Assembly: GCA_049724395.1 (NCBI GenBank)
Contig: JAUGWO010000247.1
Coordinates: 1 to 64,000, forward strand
Source of the DNA: Spongospora subterranea f. sp. subterranea
Taxonomy: Eukaryota > Endomyxa: Phytomyxea > Phytomyxea > Plasmodiophorida
Direction: 5' to 3'
Length of the DNA stretch: 64,000 bases
Below are positions 10,261-22,226 of this stretch, piece by piece. Position numbers and translations under genes: made by a program. The notes beneath the pieces are model-generated. The model had not been told where the DNA came from. It saw only the letters and a list, made by a program, of their open reading frames with translations, and did not search any database. The stretch's first letter is position 1; each line of letters begins with the position of its first letter.

Positions 10261-13200
10261 CGGTATCTTCTTTGTCTCATACCGTATTAGCCCAGCAAGG
10301 AGGGCACGAACTCATTCCGGCAAAAGGATTATAAGATCCAGGTTGGCATGGAGTGCAACTGGTTGAGCCCGGCTGAGAGAAGGACCCGGGAGGGCAGATA
10401 TCGCACGAGACCATCCCTGGCAGTGCCTGGTACCATCCAGATGGGCATGATGTGCACGATGGTGAGGACTGAAACAAGATATGTGAAAAAAGAGAAGCTA
10501 CGAACATCAACATCTTTACCGCCATCCAACTAAACTTGCCCGCATCACACCGTTTACAGCGAGTATTATCTGATATAAACTCTCCAGGAGCACAAGCTCT
10601 TAGAAACACTTCATACCGCTCCGCTTGGATCAAGCCAACAGAAGGGATGAAGCTGCTGGCGGAAAATCCTGCCGTTGAATTGGGCTGAAGAGCAACACCA
10701 AAGGCGCCAGGTCCAGGGGAGAACAAGGCCACACCCTCAGATAATACGGTCGAGCCTGTTCCGATAAGAGAGACACCTGGCTCAGAAGAAATCGAGATAG
10801 ATGTGCTGTTATCGACAGAAACAGTTTGGGAATAGTAATCGAGGAGAGTAAGGGTGATGGGAAAGGCAAATGTCTTGTCGGAATCGGGGGAATAATTCTG
10901 AGGAAGATAGGTTGACCAGGCGAGTGCTGTGGGTAATGATGCATAATCAGGGCCGTGTTTGGCACTGTTATTAACCAGAATAAGGCCAATATCGCTGATG
11001 GGTACAGGCAGAAAATTCCACCAGATTCCACCACCGCTTGCGGCGCTACATTCGCTGATCGTTAACCCATTCAAAGAAAACTCTAGTTGATCTCCTTGAA
11101 CCTCTATGGCGCCTCCTCTTAATTGAGCAACATTATGATAGAACGTGATGTTGGATATGTTGATACTATTGGCGCCTCTGAGTGAGAGTGCTCCTCCACC
11201 TCCATCCAAAGTTGACGTGGCGTTATTGCTGACGAGCACAGACGATCTGGCTGTTATTGATGCCGACACACTATAGCGTCAGGTCAGAGAATATTATATT
11301 CTACATATATTGAGAGAAGTTAGTACCTGATTGCGATTGCTCCCCCATACCCTGCTCTGTTATTAGATAAAATCGAATCGGAAATCAGTGGATTGCAGAA
11401 AGTGGCGAATATTGCGCCACCAGCAACAACAGCGTTGTTGTGGTCAATACGAGATGAGGTGATCTGGATCGGGCGTATAGATATACAGTATAATACAGCC
11501 CCAGATCCACTGGCCTTGTTGTGGGTTATGGTTGAAGATCTGGTCAACAGACCACTGAACTCGATATCAAACACAGCTCCGTTCACTCCAGCACGATTAC
11601 TCGACAATATCGACTCATCGACTACAATATCAGACTCGAACGCATGAAAAACAGCACCGTTTCTGCCTGAATAGTTGTTGGTTGCCGATAAGTTATATGC
11701 TGTGAGCGTGGAGGCAGAAATCAAGGAAATGGCGCCACCGTTTCCTCGCGCTTTGTTTCTGACAAGACGAGACCCTGTTATGGCCAACGTGGTCTGGCGC
11801 AGGGATATGGCCCCACCTGCGCCTACTGCCTGATTTGCCAAGAACAGGGAGTCGCTGATGGCAGATCGGCAGCCAAGGCTGAAGAAGATAGCACCGCCTT
11901 CGCCGTCAGCGTAATTGTGATGAAATATGGACGAGATTATCTGTAATTTAGCTAATGGAGCTGCATATATGGCAGCTCCGTTTGAAGCGCTGCTGTTGAA
12001 TACTGTAATATGATCAAGACGAGCATAAGTAGATGGGGAAACAACCAGAGTGCTGTCAATAGCAGATCGGACAGACAATCTGGAAGATGAGCCCATTATA
12101 GAAAGACCTGTGAATATGACATATCTGGAAGACGCGATAATACATGGGGAAATGGTGCAGAGAATTCGCGCTCCACCATTATCGCCACTTCTTGATCTGA
12201 TTTGAATATCGTCTGAAGATATCTGGATTGTACTCACAACTCGATACTCAATATTATCATTCAACTGGAATAATGTCCCAGGTCTCTTATAACGTGATAT
12301 AGCTAACTCTAGTGATCCTGATCCATATACTATATCAATTTTTGATTAACATTACCAGCGTCGTTGAAAATTCATTACCGCAGTTGACACTATCGAAACC
12401 GCATTTCGTATTGCTTTCCTGCTTTCCGTCAATAGTGATGACCGGCGGAATAAACACAGCGAACACGTTGTCGAAACCCGAACATATAAAGTTTGCAATA
12501 AGCCCAGCGGCAGTATTGACCAATGATAACGATAATTGGGACGGAATATCCGATACGGGATCCCATTGCCAAACCTGTCCGTTCTCTGTGATAGCCAACG
12601 CGATGAACGGAGACGGTTCATAGCCGCCGCCGATTGAGATTTTCTGAACCGCCAGTGGATTTCCTTGATTATCTGTAAAGGCCTCGTAGCGCTGCCAAAT
12701 TGGCAGAAGAGCTGAGGACGGGTCGTCAGGTGAATTTAAAAGCATATAATGCAGATTTCCATCACTGGTCAGCACCATGATCACGCTGAATCCAGCGCCT
12801 GTAAGCTGATTAGATGGGAGAAAAATCGAAGACATAGACTTGACCTTGAACGTCGGTAATGGTGATATTAGGATTTAGGAGAATGTCGTGAGGAACAGGG
12901 TATAATGCTGGCTCCTGAGTGCCAGATGGAATGCCAGTTGAATCCAATCCCCACCCGAAACTCCACATCTCCCTCCCATTCAACACAATTACTCCAAACG
13001 ACTCGCACATGAACAGTGTAGTCACGTTGAGCTTGGAATTATCAGGATTGATATTTGGAATCGGGGCGAATTCCGTAGTTGGTCCAGATCTGCCCATTGG
13101 TGAATAGTCATCCCATACAGCTATTGACCAGACTTGGCATTCAGTGGCGAACATGAAGGACTACATAAAAGCATCAGGAAGGAAAATCGGAACAGATATG

Positions 13201-16200
13201 GCTATGTTTTCTCACATATCCTCCAGAGCTAATTGCGGTCACGATGGTGGGCTTGCCCCAGCATTGCAAGAACCCGGCCGGATGTACCCGCTCGGGGGCG
13301 GTTACGTTCTTCCAGGAAGGCGTCACTCCCCATTGATACAGCACTCCATCACTCGACAGGGCGTATGTGCAAAGCGGATCTGGGTCACCACTGCTGTCAA
13401 TACCGGCAATCCCCACTGCCTTCATGCTGATCGCCTCCAACCCTGTCGGAGCCCCAGGCCCAGGGCTATACTGGCGTCCAAGGTTTAGGCGAGCTCGATC
13501 AGGGTTATCAGGAAACGCAGCGCCAAATGTCATGAGAACGCCAGATTCAGTGACGACGGCACAGAACCTAACGAATATTCGAACAAACTGGAAAAGCCAT
13601 GAATATTAGGTAGTACACTTACTCGTTAGTGCAAGCCATTGAAGAGAACCGATTGTGAGCTAGAACTGAGCCCTGGTCCAAAATATTAGGGGTTGCTGCA
13701 AAATCTATTGTGGCATTGTTTTGATCTCTCCCCATTGACTGTAGCTGCAAGATTGGGGTCAGGGTCGCGGGACGAGGGCAACCAGGAATGAGGAGTGCCA
13801 GACGGTTGGCTGGTGATCAGCACTCTCATTGAGCCGGTAACTTGAGTCCCGACCTGGAGCCTGATCCAAGCCCTGCGAGCAACAACACTAAAGTAGAGGA
13901 TATGAGCGGCTACAGGTTCCACCTGGCTGACATCGGCCAGGACGTCATCCTTTCCTGAGACTGGATCAGGGTCAATCACCACCTTGATGGTGGTCGCTGG
14001 AGCAAATATCGCCAATCCTTTCTGGTCTCTGCAAGTTATTCTGCAGAGGACTGGAGCCAAGACAGTGCCCTTGGGCGAGGCACAGGATATAGAAGAGAGA
14101 TTGGAAGGTTGATCGACCAGAATCACTGTAGTTGAAACGTTCAACGCTAGTTTACTTCCGACCAAGAACAAAGATATAACAACCGGTCCTGTGGCAATCG
14201 AAACCTTATTCTGAGCCTTTGCCGAGTAGCTGAACTTGTGCTCAACAGCTGCCGGCTTGCCATCACCTGTCTGGATTCGTCCAACAACTCCAGATGACGA
14301 ACTAGCAAAAAATATGCCCCGTCCCCGACGAGAATCGAGCGTTGATTCGAACGAGATGTGATAGTACAGGTGAGTTTATCGCCAACAAAAACATATCCAG
14401 GAGAACAATTAATGATTGTACTCACATCAGGGCTATCAACCACATATATTCTGGAGGTGCTGAAGCCATCGCTGACCTTAAAGCTTTGGGAGCTCGCCAT
14501 TAATGAAGTGTCCACAGCAAAATCAAATCTGCTATTGAGAATGTATTCAGATTCTTCCCCGGCATTCGTCTCAAATGAGGTGATCCTGCTGGACCTAGAT
14601 GTAGAGGATAATGTGAAAGCGGATCCAATAACGGATTGGACAAATCCTCGTGAATTGCGACTGCGGATGTAGCAGGTCGTTGAGCTGCCCAGGCGGACAA
14701 CATTAGAGCACAGGAGTTTCGTGGCGAATGGAGGCTCAATTATAGTTAAGGTTGAGTTCGAGGGTGATCGCGTCCCGTTAACAAAAAGAATGATTGTGGC
14801 ATTGCCAGTGTTAACAGCAGTGAGATGAAAAGAAATGATTTTCCCTGCTTGATTGCCTGAGATATTTGACACAGACACAGACCCTGTCCCCTCAGTTTGA
14901 ATCCTAAATTGTGACGCCCTGGCACTCATTGCGCTTGTGTTGCTCCTTGCAAAAATCTGACAAGAAACAGATTTTCCAAGGGATATCAGTGAGATGGGTT
15001 GCATCTGCTTATCGTAGCAATTAATCGTCGAGCTGATATCAGGTTTCTCAACTACGTGTATAATGGCGTTGTGAATTGAAGTTATGTTGGACGTATTTCC
15101 GACTTCATTTCTTAACACAGCTTCTAGAGTATAATCGTCTGGCTCCGTAATTCCTGTAATAACCACATCAAAACCGGAAGCGGATTGTTCAGGAATTCGC
15201 GCGATGTTGACTGATGGTACAAAAGGCTGTAGAAAAAAACATCACTTCAAAAGATTTCAACTGTTCATCAATAAATAAAAACCTTAATGGATACATCTAA
15301 ATATTGTATTCCTGGCTGATTATGAAATAAAATAGTTCGTTTGGAATTCTTAGGTGTGATTCGGCACAGAAACCCCTGATACAAAAAATAAACTTAACGC
15401 AAACGCAGATAAGCGAAGCCAAACCTGCCCAGGAGAAATTACAGAATAATTGCACGCAATTAATGTAGTTGAATCTGGAACCTTCAATGCTGATACGGTC
15501 CATGATTGGTTTGTTGTTTGCTCCTTGATTACACCAATTCCCCCGTTTCGACTGGGGAAGTACTCAAATTGGACCAATGTGGAGAACACCTGGATATACA
15601 GATGATGAACTGGTTGAACAACTAAGTATACCCACTGACTTTGTCTGATCCTGAATTGAGCTCAACAAGATATCCTGATCCCGAAACCTTGATTGCGATA
15701 GATTCCATGGAAACATATATAGGATTGGAACGAAGTCGAGGGATGAATCGGCACGATATTGGGTTGATCATATCGTAAATAATAATGGTGCTGTTATCGC
15801 ATTCGATTGTTGAGCTTGTGTCAGGAATATCAAGTTTTATAACAACGATTGATCCAACAATTTCGGCACACAGATTGTACTCATTACAAGCTTGGAAACT
15901 GCATTGAATACGTCCAGGAGGATCAAGAATCGATGGATTAATATGCAGATTGCTGCCAATCAGAGACATAAACGAAGGAATTAGTGATCCTCCAACTTGG
16001 GTTATATTCCAATGGAAATTTTCAAAATCGCAGAGATTGCAGTTGTCGAATTGATCTGCCGGCATTGGGATGATGACGCTACTGTTTTGGCGAACTGTAA
16101 CATCGGGAATGGAATATGCTTTGGCTGTCACTTTGGGAAGAACCAGATCGATGTCACATACGAAAGATGATTGATTGGCCAAATGCGAAATCGATTCAAA

Positions 16201-17181
16201 CACGATCAAAATTTGGTCAGATCCTGAGTCTATAATGATGGGTGACGACTCAGGGTAAACATTGCCCCAATCATCCATATAGGTGTAGTTATTGATGGTA
16301 GAGGGGACGCCACAGAAACGAGTGTCGTCCGACCAGACGACACCGTCAAGGGTTTTGTAAACATGAACTCCATCCATCGTTTCCCTGCACCAATCGCTCG
16401 ACCCAACATCAATGGATATTCGTGAAATGTTAACCTGAAAAATTGCGACCTCCTGATAGGTTTGAGGAGCTATAAACAGCCAAGCGACTTGGCTCCCTTT
16501 CGATAATAGGTCAGGAAGTTGGTGAAAATCTTGGCGAAGATCAATATGGACGGACTCCCCACGAACGGTAATAAGATGGTCCCCTGATGGGTATTGGGCT
16601 TGCGATATTTCTGAGAATTCGAAGACAACTCCCAATCCTGACGTATACATGGTCGAACGCCATATTACGACAAAATTGTTTCCTAGTATGGTCCATGAAT
16701 GGTCGCTGGCTGAATATATATTGAGCGAATCGCCCTGAAACGTTCCACCGGCGGCGATCGTGGAACCACATAACGATTCAGTCACTGGACAGTAAAATCC
16801 GTCTGATTGGTTGATATATCCTAATTGAACAAACTGATCTTCAAAGCAGTAATGGATACTATCGGATTCTGCAGTTTTGCTTGCTATATCAATTTTGGTA
16901 AGTTGGACTGAGCTTTGAGATGGAGCGCTGCTGTTGAATACAACATTCCAGATTTGGTTTGCATTAAGTTGAGATGAGGCATTGAATGATCCCAACAAGT
17001 TGGACGTGCTGATAGTCTTGACTGAAGCCAGCTCTAGAGGATCCAATTGACGGCATTGAGCCTGCCAAAGTTCTGCAGAAAGATCACCTAGTGCTTTTCC
17101 ATTAACAATTTGGAAAACAATGATATAAACCGCGGAACGTGCAAATACTGCCCGATAGTCGTAACATATATTCAAAGTCAT
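7996..17181 (-). CDS. Giant multi-domain cell-surface protein (CUB/Ig-like/RCC1/beta-helix/Cys-rich/multi-TM)
   Basis: A chain of minus-strand exons runs without a convincing break from an ATG at 17,181 to a stop at 7,998. From the N terminus it has a hydrophobic leader (SAVYIIVFQIVNG), a CUB-like region, about five repeats of a ~100-residue Ig-like unit with a Cys pair, RCC1-like propeller repeats, a right-handed beta-helix, GCC2/GCC3-type Cys-rich repeats, several membrane segments and a short cytosolic tail. Short introns separate the parts; one acceptor lies before 13,540 and others near 15,600, 15,230, 11,300 and 9,400. One frame change at a run of six A (14,307-14,312 on the plus strand) restores the Ig-like repeat when corrected, so it may be a sequencing error. 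Similar beta-helix/Cys-rich/multi-TM proteins occur in many free-living protists, with unknown ligands. The region could also be two adjacent genes. Confidence 0.7.
10277..12264 (-). other. Module: right-handed beta-helix and GCC2/GCC3-type Cys-rich repeats
   Basis: The exon at 11,320-12,264 has regular ~22-residue rungs of the form S-x-x-x-x-N-x-A-x-G-x-G-G-A-I-x-x, such as NYADGEGGAIFF, NQAVGAGGAISL and NNRAGYGGAIAI. That is typical of parallel beta-helix (pectin-lyase-like or polymorphic membrane protein) repeats. The next exon finishes the helix (HNVAQLRGGAIEV). After ~100 residues it carries CTSCPSGWYQALPGMVSC, CPPGSFSQPGSTSC and CQPGSYNPFAGMSSC, the C-x-x-C-P-x-G-x-Y pattern of GCC2/GCC3 (ephrin-receptor-like) repeats. 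Confidence 0.8.
12335..13600 (-). other. Module: RCC1-like propeller of the surface protein
   Basis: Minus-strand exons in this stretch give repeated RCC1-type blades: FCAVVTESGVLMTFGAAF, CTYALSSDGVLYQWG, FGVIVLNGREMWSFGWG, GFSVIMVLTSDGNLHYM and FIALAITENGQVWQWD. The blades occur at ~50-residue steps over roughly 350 residues, enough for a seven-bladed propeller. RCC1 repeats are usually cytosolic or nuclear. Here they sit between Ig-like repeats and a beta-helix, so they should be extracellular. Confidence 0.7.
14147..17181 (-). other. Module: leader, CUB-like region and Ig-like repeats of the surface protein
   Basis: The first exon (15,622-17,181) has the leader and a region with paired cysteines and ILIVFESISHLANQSSF, which resembles the end of a CUB domain. 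From about 15,900 the pattern P-D-x-S-S-T-I-x-C, ~15-20 residues, C-x-I-x-x-R recurs, for example PDVSTIINC...CTITSRSNQ and PPFATKLLC...CYIRSRNSRG. At least five units are visible, continuing to ~13,900. Each unit is about 100 residues, the size of an Ig-like or bacterial Ig-like domain. N-glycosylation sequons are frequent, as expected for an exported protein. Confidence 0.65.
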
Positions 17182-17484
17182 GTGAGGTGATACGACAGTG
17201 CATTACGATGTGAGGTTGACTTGACGGATCAGTGTCAGACAGGGTGCAGCTTTTACCAATGGACACCGTGTGAAGCAGATCGTTACGAATCGTGCTGAAT
17301 CAATTACGATACTGTCACCAATGAAAAGTCACGGTTCCGGAAGAAGCCGCTCGATTGACCACTTCCATCGTCAATAACAGCCGACAACTTGAACAAAACT
17401 GATTTCACGGTCGCTTAATGGATCGAAGCAGACACAGGTTGTCACAATAACATGGATCATCCAGAGAAACTTAAATCTGTCCAT

Positions 17485-19733
17485 TTATTCGTTGTCAATA
17501 TTAGAAGATGCAGAGCCGTGGCCAAACTTGTTTTTCAAGTAAGGATCTTCAAGTAATTCAAAGACTGAAGGGCGGTCTTGATGCCGGTGAGCTAGACATC
17601 GCCTAATAAATTGCTTCGCCTCCGCCGAAACGGGTGGCTTTATCGTAGGGAACTCCAGTTCGGTGGCATTCAAAATTGTTTTTTCCATCAGAATTTTGCG
17701 AGCCGTCAAGTCTGACACATGTTGAAAACAAACTCGGGTTATGGCTCGTGCGACATACCGTGCCCGAAAGGTCGTTTGCCAAAAAGCATTTGGTAGAATA
17801 TCACACCTGTCGACCAGACATCCACTTTTGACGAGACAATGGCATCGCTATGGAAAACTTCGGGAGGAAGATACCAGTAAGAGCCATAGCCTATACCTCG
17901 CGGTAAATAGAAATATTACTTTTGAGTGCAATTATTGTTACCTGGTGATGTAAGTTCAACTTCGTCTCGAGAACAGTCCATTAGTTTTGAAAGACCGAAA
18001 TCAGCGATTTTGATCTCCCCTTTATGGAAAAGTATATTGCCAGGCTTGAGATCGACTGGACCGAGATAAGCTTGAATAAAACATCATAGGAAAAAGAACA
18101 TACAGTGAATTATTCTAGGATTCTGACTATTCAGGTATTTCAAACCGGAAATGATTTGCACACAAAATGCACCGAGCGCTTCTTTCTTGTAAGATATCAA
18201 CCTATGCGGTGAAACTGATTGAAACTTTGTGACTTTGCAATTATTCCAGAATTGCCCACCTGCTTCAAATACATGTCGAGGTCACTGCCCTCACAATATT
18301 CAAGAATAGTGCAGAAACATTGATCATCAATTGCGAATACATCAAAAAGGAGGACGATACGATTATGGTGCAATGCCTTGTGAATTTCATACTCTCGCTA
18401 CCAGTAAAACGTTAAAACGAAAACGAATTGTAACAAATCACATACTGAGGCGTGCCTCGTATAGGTCCGTCTCCTTTCAATACTCCATGAAGTGTTCAAT
18501 TGATGGATCTTGCAGGCCACGTATCGGTGTTCAGTAAGATCAAACGCTTTGAACACCTGAAATAAATTTGATTATTTTTGTTTTCTGGGCGCATCAAAAC
18601 AGAAAACCTCGCTAAATCCGCCTTTGCCAATTAGTTGAAGAACAACATAACGTTGATTCAGGACTGGATAATTACCAAACCGAGAGCGCTTCTCTTCCTA
18701 CGGGAATCCAACTCAAATTACAGTGGACCATGTGCTGAAAAGCATTAACCTCAAAAAGCCTTGAGAATCTGATATGGTTTTTACGGCGGTATTCAAGCTC
18801 CGCTTCTTCTGCTTGTAATTTCGAAAGATCCCTCTTTAACACAGAAGCCCTTAATCTTAATATCTCGTCGCGTTCATCTTCTTCGGCGATGACATCTCAA
18901 AGAGAAGTAAGAAAAGAGACTTGCTACGTTGAGAATATAAATTGTTTCTGACCAGGGTCTCCGGGAGACAACTTTCTTCTTCGGCTTGTCGCGAGCTTTC
19001 GCTCCCGATCAAGCTCTTCCCGTTCCTGCCTGAGCCGCACATGTTTGCGTTGTAAATTTCGAAAAAGATCGCCATCCTCCCAGGTGTCGTTCATCATATG
19101 TGGTGATTGTGACGCAATACGGCACCCCAATTCGGCGTTATTTCTGACTATGCAGCGAAGTCAGATAATCTCCTGAGCAGGAGTCAACCACGGTTCACCT
19201 AATTCCGTCTGTCTTTCTCTGCTTTCAGCAACAGCCAACTGTCTCAACAATTGCATAATTATCGCAGTACTTTTAGTCTTGTATTCAACAAGATCATTGT
19301 GAGCTTTCGCTAGATCAAGCTGCCCCCTTTCATAATCAGAATTGCATGATGTGGGCTTCGAAACTGGTCGTATGTGATTGGCTGTCAGAGGTAATTGCTC
19401 TTGTTCGGTATCTTTTTCTCTATCTTTTTGCTTTCTTTTATCCGCTTCGATTTTATCAACATGAGGTTCTGGTTTGAAATAATCGGTGATGGTTGTGCCT
19501 CGTTTGGTCTCAGGACTGGCCCGAGGGACGGCTCGGGAGCGCTTAGCGGCCAAATTAGCATCATCATCCAGGTCTAAGCGTCTTCGCACAAAACCGACAG
19601 ATGTTGTCCCAGGGAATCTAGCATTCCCATCATGCGACAAGGACCCTGCCGATGACGCAGACGCACATCCGGCCATGATCAACTCTAGCTTCTCTCGGCG
19701 GGAAGTCGATAATCTGAATTCGATATCTGTCAT
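17485..19733 (-). CDS. TLK: Tousled-like serine/threonine protein kinase
   Basis: The minus-strand gene has several short introns. The N-terminal exon (19,161-19,733) is charged and contains TTITDYFKP, the short motif shared by Tousled-like kinases, followed by predicted coiled coil (about 18,860-19,260). The kinase domain follows: [17 protein letters not shown], then [11 protein letters not shown] (catalytic loop, split by a 48-nt intron), [12 protein letters not shown] (DFG), [29 protein letters not shown] and [14 protein letters not shown] (split by a 47-nt intron). The C terminus is [20 protein letters not shown]. The WYLPPE and IRRCLA blocks are specific to this family. Tousled-like kinases are nuclear and phosphorylate Asf1-type histone chaperones in S phase. 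The usual HYDLKP has F in place of Y. Exon edges in the N-lobe (18,200-18,850) are not all resolved. Confidence 0.9.
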
Positions 19734-20223
19734 GTGCTGAGTCTATAAAAGCTATGCAATCCGAGGATCGATAGGCGAGTCCGTTCAGGACTAACGCGAT
19801 AATGAATCACGCAATGACAGGAGCAAGAGGAGCCCTCCTTCATGTATGTACGTACTGTACTGTCGAAATTGGCGCCTCAGTGGGTACAGTGTACATAGCC
19901 TTACTCAGTGTTCGCAATCTGTATCGCACAAAAGTAGGTAGGCAATGAAACGTTTGCACCATTATCATTATATTCGCCAGATTCCGATTTCCACCTGTGT
20001 TCCATTAATAAAACCGACATCATTCGTCAAGTTTTCGATCTTGAACAGTATTCCATCGGCAGTGAAATCCAGGAGAACTGCTTAGCACGCCCTGTCGATG
20101 ATCTATTCAACCGACACTGCAACTCGTCACATTGAATGGTAGTAATTCTGCAACGGTATTAGCTTATATATTATGGTAAATGTTGTGAAGAACGACAGTT
20201 ATCAAGTAAATTCTATATGTACA
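19734..20223. other. Intergenic between TLK and STEEP1
   Basis: This is the shared 5' region of TLK and 3' region of the STEEP1 gene. No open frame, repeat or RNA gene is visible. Confidence 0.5.
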
Positions 20224-20778
20224 TTATGTTGCAGCTAATGTCAGATTTGTTGACGTTAGCTCACTGTGATACTTTTCAGCATTCGCAACGTAAGCTCTGG
20301 GATCAATGCTTAATGCGCCATCAACGATATATACAAGCCCAGATTTGCTATCGCTTCGATAGGCGAGAAGCAATTTGCATGACTTGCATACCATTCTGAA
20401 TTGCCTTTCGAGCACTTGCGGGGCACGCTCAATAATGGTCGGGTTCGACAGCACTTCCATCAAGAAACGGCAAACATTCTTTTCCTCATCAAGAATGATT
20501 GACGAATCAGTTTGACGGCGAGGGCATTGCTCCAAAACAGCATCTGAGAGCACACAGTATGATTAAGGCGATTAACAAATTATTTAGAACAAACGAGTAC
20601 CGGTTATCAAAGAAAATGCTCCGCAATGACTACAGTATCTTACAGACAGATTATAATTATCTGATGACTCTGACACGAATCTTTGTTCAGTAACTCGACG
20701 AGTTGAGTCTTCCTGAGTGCGTTCTTGCTCTTCTCGTCGCAAGCGCCGTAGTTCAGCCAGCGATACTGAATCAGACAT
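20224..20778 (-). CDS. STEEP1: STEEP1 (STING ER exit protein / CXorf56) homologue
   Basis: Two exons, 20,601-20,778 and 20,224-20,543, are separated by a 57-nt GT-AG intron that restores the frame across FSLIT-DAVLEQCPRR. The 165-residue product has the family signature: an N-terminal CSHCG pair, QTDSSIILDEEKN, a VLERQFRMVCKSCKLLLAY block with the second Cys pair, and VYIVDGALS. The two CxxC pairs presumably bind one zinc. In animals STEEP1 promotes STING exit from the ER and also associates with splicing factors; the ancestral role is unclear. The copy is short. It lacks the ~60-80-residue helical C-terminal tail of the human protein, unless further exons exist below 20,224. Confidence 0.8.
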
Positions 20779-20929
20779 TCCGATTCTTGCCGACAGTCGG
20801 ATGCTTAATTGACTTCGCTTTTTCAGGGATCAGAGTCAGACGCAGTTTTCTTCACGGGAAAACACTCAGTCTTTGACCAAGTTCTCCAGCAGTACCTACC
20901 AAAATCACGATATAAACATATAATTATAA

Positions 20930-21185
20930 TAATTGTTCCATCTTTTTATTAAATTCAAGTGGAATATCACCATACAATATCTCATATTTAACATATTCCT
21001 TAAATTGTTCTTTTGATATACCAATTGCTCTAATTGTAGAATATAAATAATAATCATAACTTCGTATATTTACATTATAGCAGTTAGTATAATGCTCTCT
21101 GTATCGTTTTTCAACATTTTCTGATTTCCTATATATACCGTTTGTTCTCCAATATACAATCTATATATGTTATACATTCTATAAT
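20930..21185 (-). pseudogene. GIY-YIG nuclease remnant
   Basis: The minus strand reads IYRLYIGEQTVYIG, the GIY...YIG core. After one frame change it continues as ENVEKRYREHYTNC, then DYYLYSTIRAIGISKEQF and ends in EFNKKMEQLL with a stop at ~20,933. The arginine and glutamate expected in this fold are plausible in KRYREH. The gene is short (~85 residues) and has a frameshift, so it is decayed. Its spacing differs from the GIY-YIG domain in the longer element, so the two may be separate subfamilies. Confidence 0.6.
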
Positions 21186-21279
21186 TTTGAGCTTAAACTG
21201 ATATTTTTAATTTTTCCAGCATTTCAGTATGTTTATTACGGCATATCCATAGAAAATTTCGGGGGTCGGCTGTATATTA

Positions 21280-21609
21280 CAAATAAACTTTCTTGAATTT
21301 GATTTGAATGTATCTTGAATGATTTCAAATAACTTTCATACAAATACCAAAAACTTTCAAATAACTTTCAAAAATGATTTCAAATAACTTTCATACATCT
21401 TCTAAAAACTTTCATTTCATCTTTCAAAAATGATTTATAAACTTTACTTACCCTCAGTTGAAAAAAATAAATTGAATGTTTTGAAAAGAGGCATTTTATT
21501 TTTTGAGATGGTAAGTAAAAATTTGAGAATTGATAAAAGTTGGGGGAAATGCGATTTATTTTTTGGGAAAAGGTAAAAGATAAACGGGGCTCTACTGGCC
21601 CTCGTCGTC
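21280..21609 (+). repeat. Core repeat of the AT-rich element, left copy
   Basis: About 330 bp align with 33,892-34,193 in the same orientation. Shared blocks include CATACATCTTCTAAAAACTT, TGAATGTTTTGAAAAGAGGC, GAGATGGTAAGTAAAAATTT and AACGGGGCTCTACTGGCCC. The left copy has an extra set of short CTTTCAAATAA-type direct repeats near 21,330-21,400. Homology ends abruptly at CTCGTCGTC (21,609). Confidence 0.9.
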
Positions 21610-21857
21610 ATCCGGCATATCGAAGTCCTGTCAGGTCTCGGTAGCTCTCGGTTGCTTTGCTATCGGCCGAGGCCTGACAGGACTTCTGGTCGCCGACCGC
21701 CAAGCCAATGTGCTAATTTCAACTTCGAATTTGAGCTCCAATGGACTAACTCCCCATCATCCGGTACATCGAAGTCCTGTTAGGTCTCGGTAGCTCTCGG
21801 TTGCTTTGCTACCGGCCGAGGCCTGACAGGACTTCTGGTCGCCGACCGCCAAGCCAA
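21610..21857. repeat. Hairpin units, left copy (1.6 units of ~149 bp)
   Basis: Unit 1 starts at 21,610 and unit 2 at 21,759, each with ATCCGG. Each contains a ~63-nt hairpin with perfect 13-nt outer arms in unit 1, AAGTCCTGTCAGG at 21,623-21,635 and CCTGACAGGACTT at 21,673-21,685. Unit 2 repeats it at 21,772-21,834 with one mismatch. An inner stem (CTCGGTAGC with GCTACCGG...GAG) extends the fold. Unit 2 is cut off after AAGCCAA (21,857). The same unit is present in inverted orientation at 34,194-34,396. Confidence 0.9.
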
Positions 21858-22226
21858 CATCTTCCTCCTTCCGAAACGAGTGTTATCGCCGACACTACCA
21901 AATCAATGCTGGGTTTGACTCGCAATCAGGAAGCACAGGTTATCCCCCCTCATCTAATGAAAACTCCTCTTCAATGGTTGATAATGCTATCGGTATAGAA
22001 AAATGAGGTTTTAAAGTTTTGGTTTTCGTTGGCAGTCCAAACTCGCACGCAACCACGTTGGGCTGAAAAGGGCCGAGTCTGACTGAGCAGGTTGCGCAGG
22101 TGGTGTTATGTACAGTACATCCAAAGTGATGCGGTGTGTCCATTCCCAATTATTATCACAAGTTTATGACCGAGGCCGTTGCCTAACCCTGCTCGCTAAA
22201 CTCATTTTCATAACGCCACCCTCTCT

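Larger units (their letters stand above)
20880..21857. mobile_element. AT-rich insertion, short copy, with hairpin repeats
   Basis: Base composition drops sharply to AT-rich at ~20,890. The stretch has, in order, a decayed GIY-YIG nuclease gene on the minus strand, a stop-rich spacer, a ~330-bp core repeat and 1.6 copies of a ~149-bp hairpin unit. The same order (minus-strand GIY-YIG, core, hairpin units) is found in the longer element at 31,328-34,396. This copy therefore looks like an internally deleted relative lacking the helicase and the cargo gene. It sits between STEEP1 and UBR7 and disrupts neither. Confidence 0.75.
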
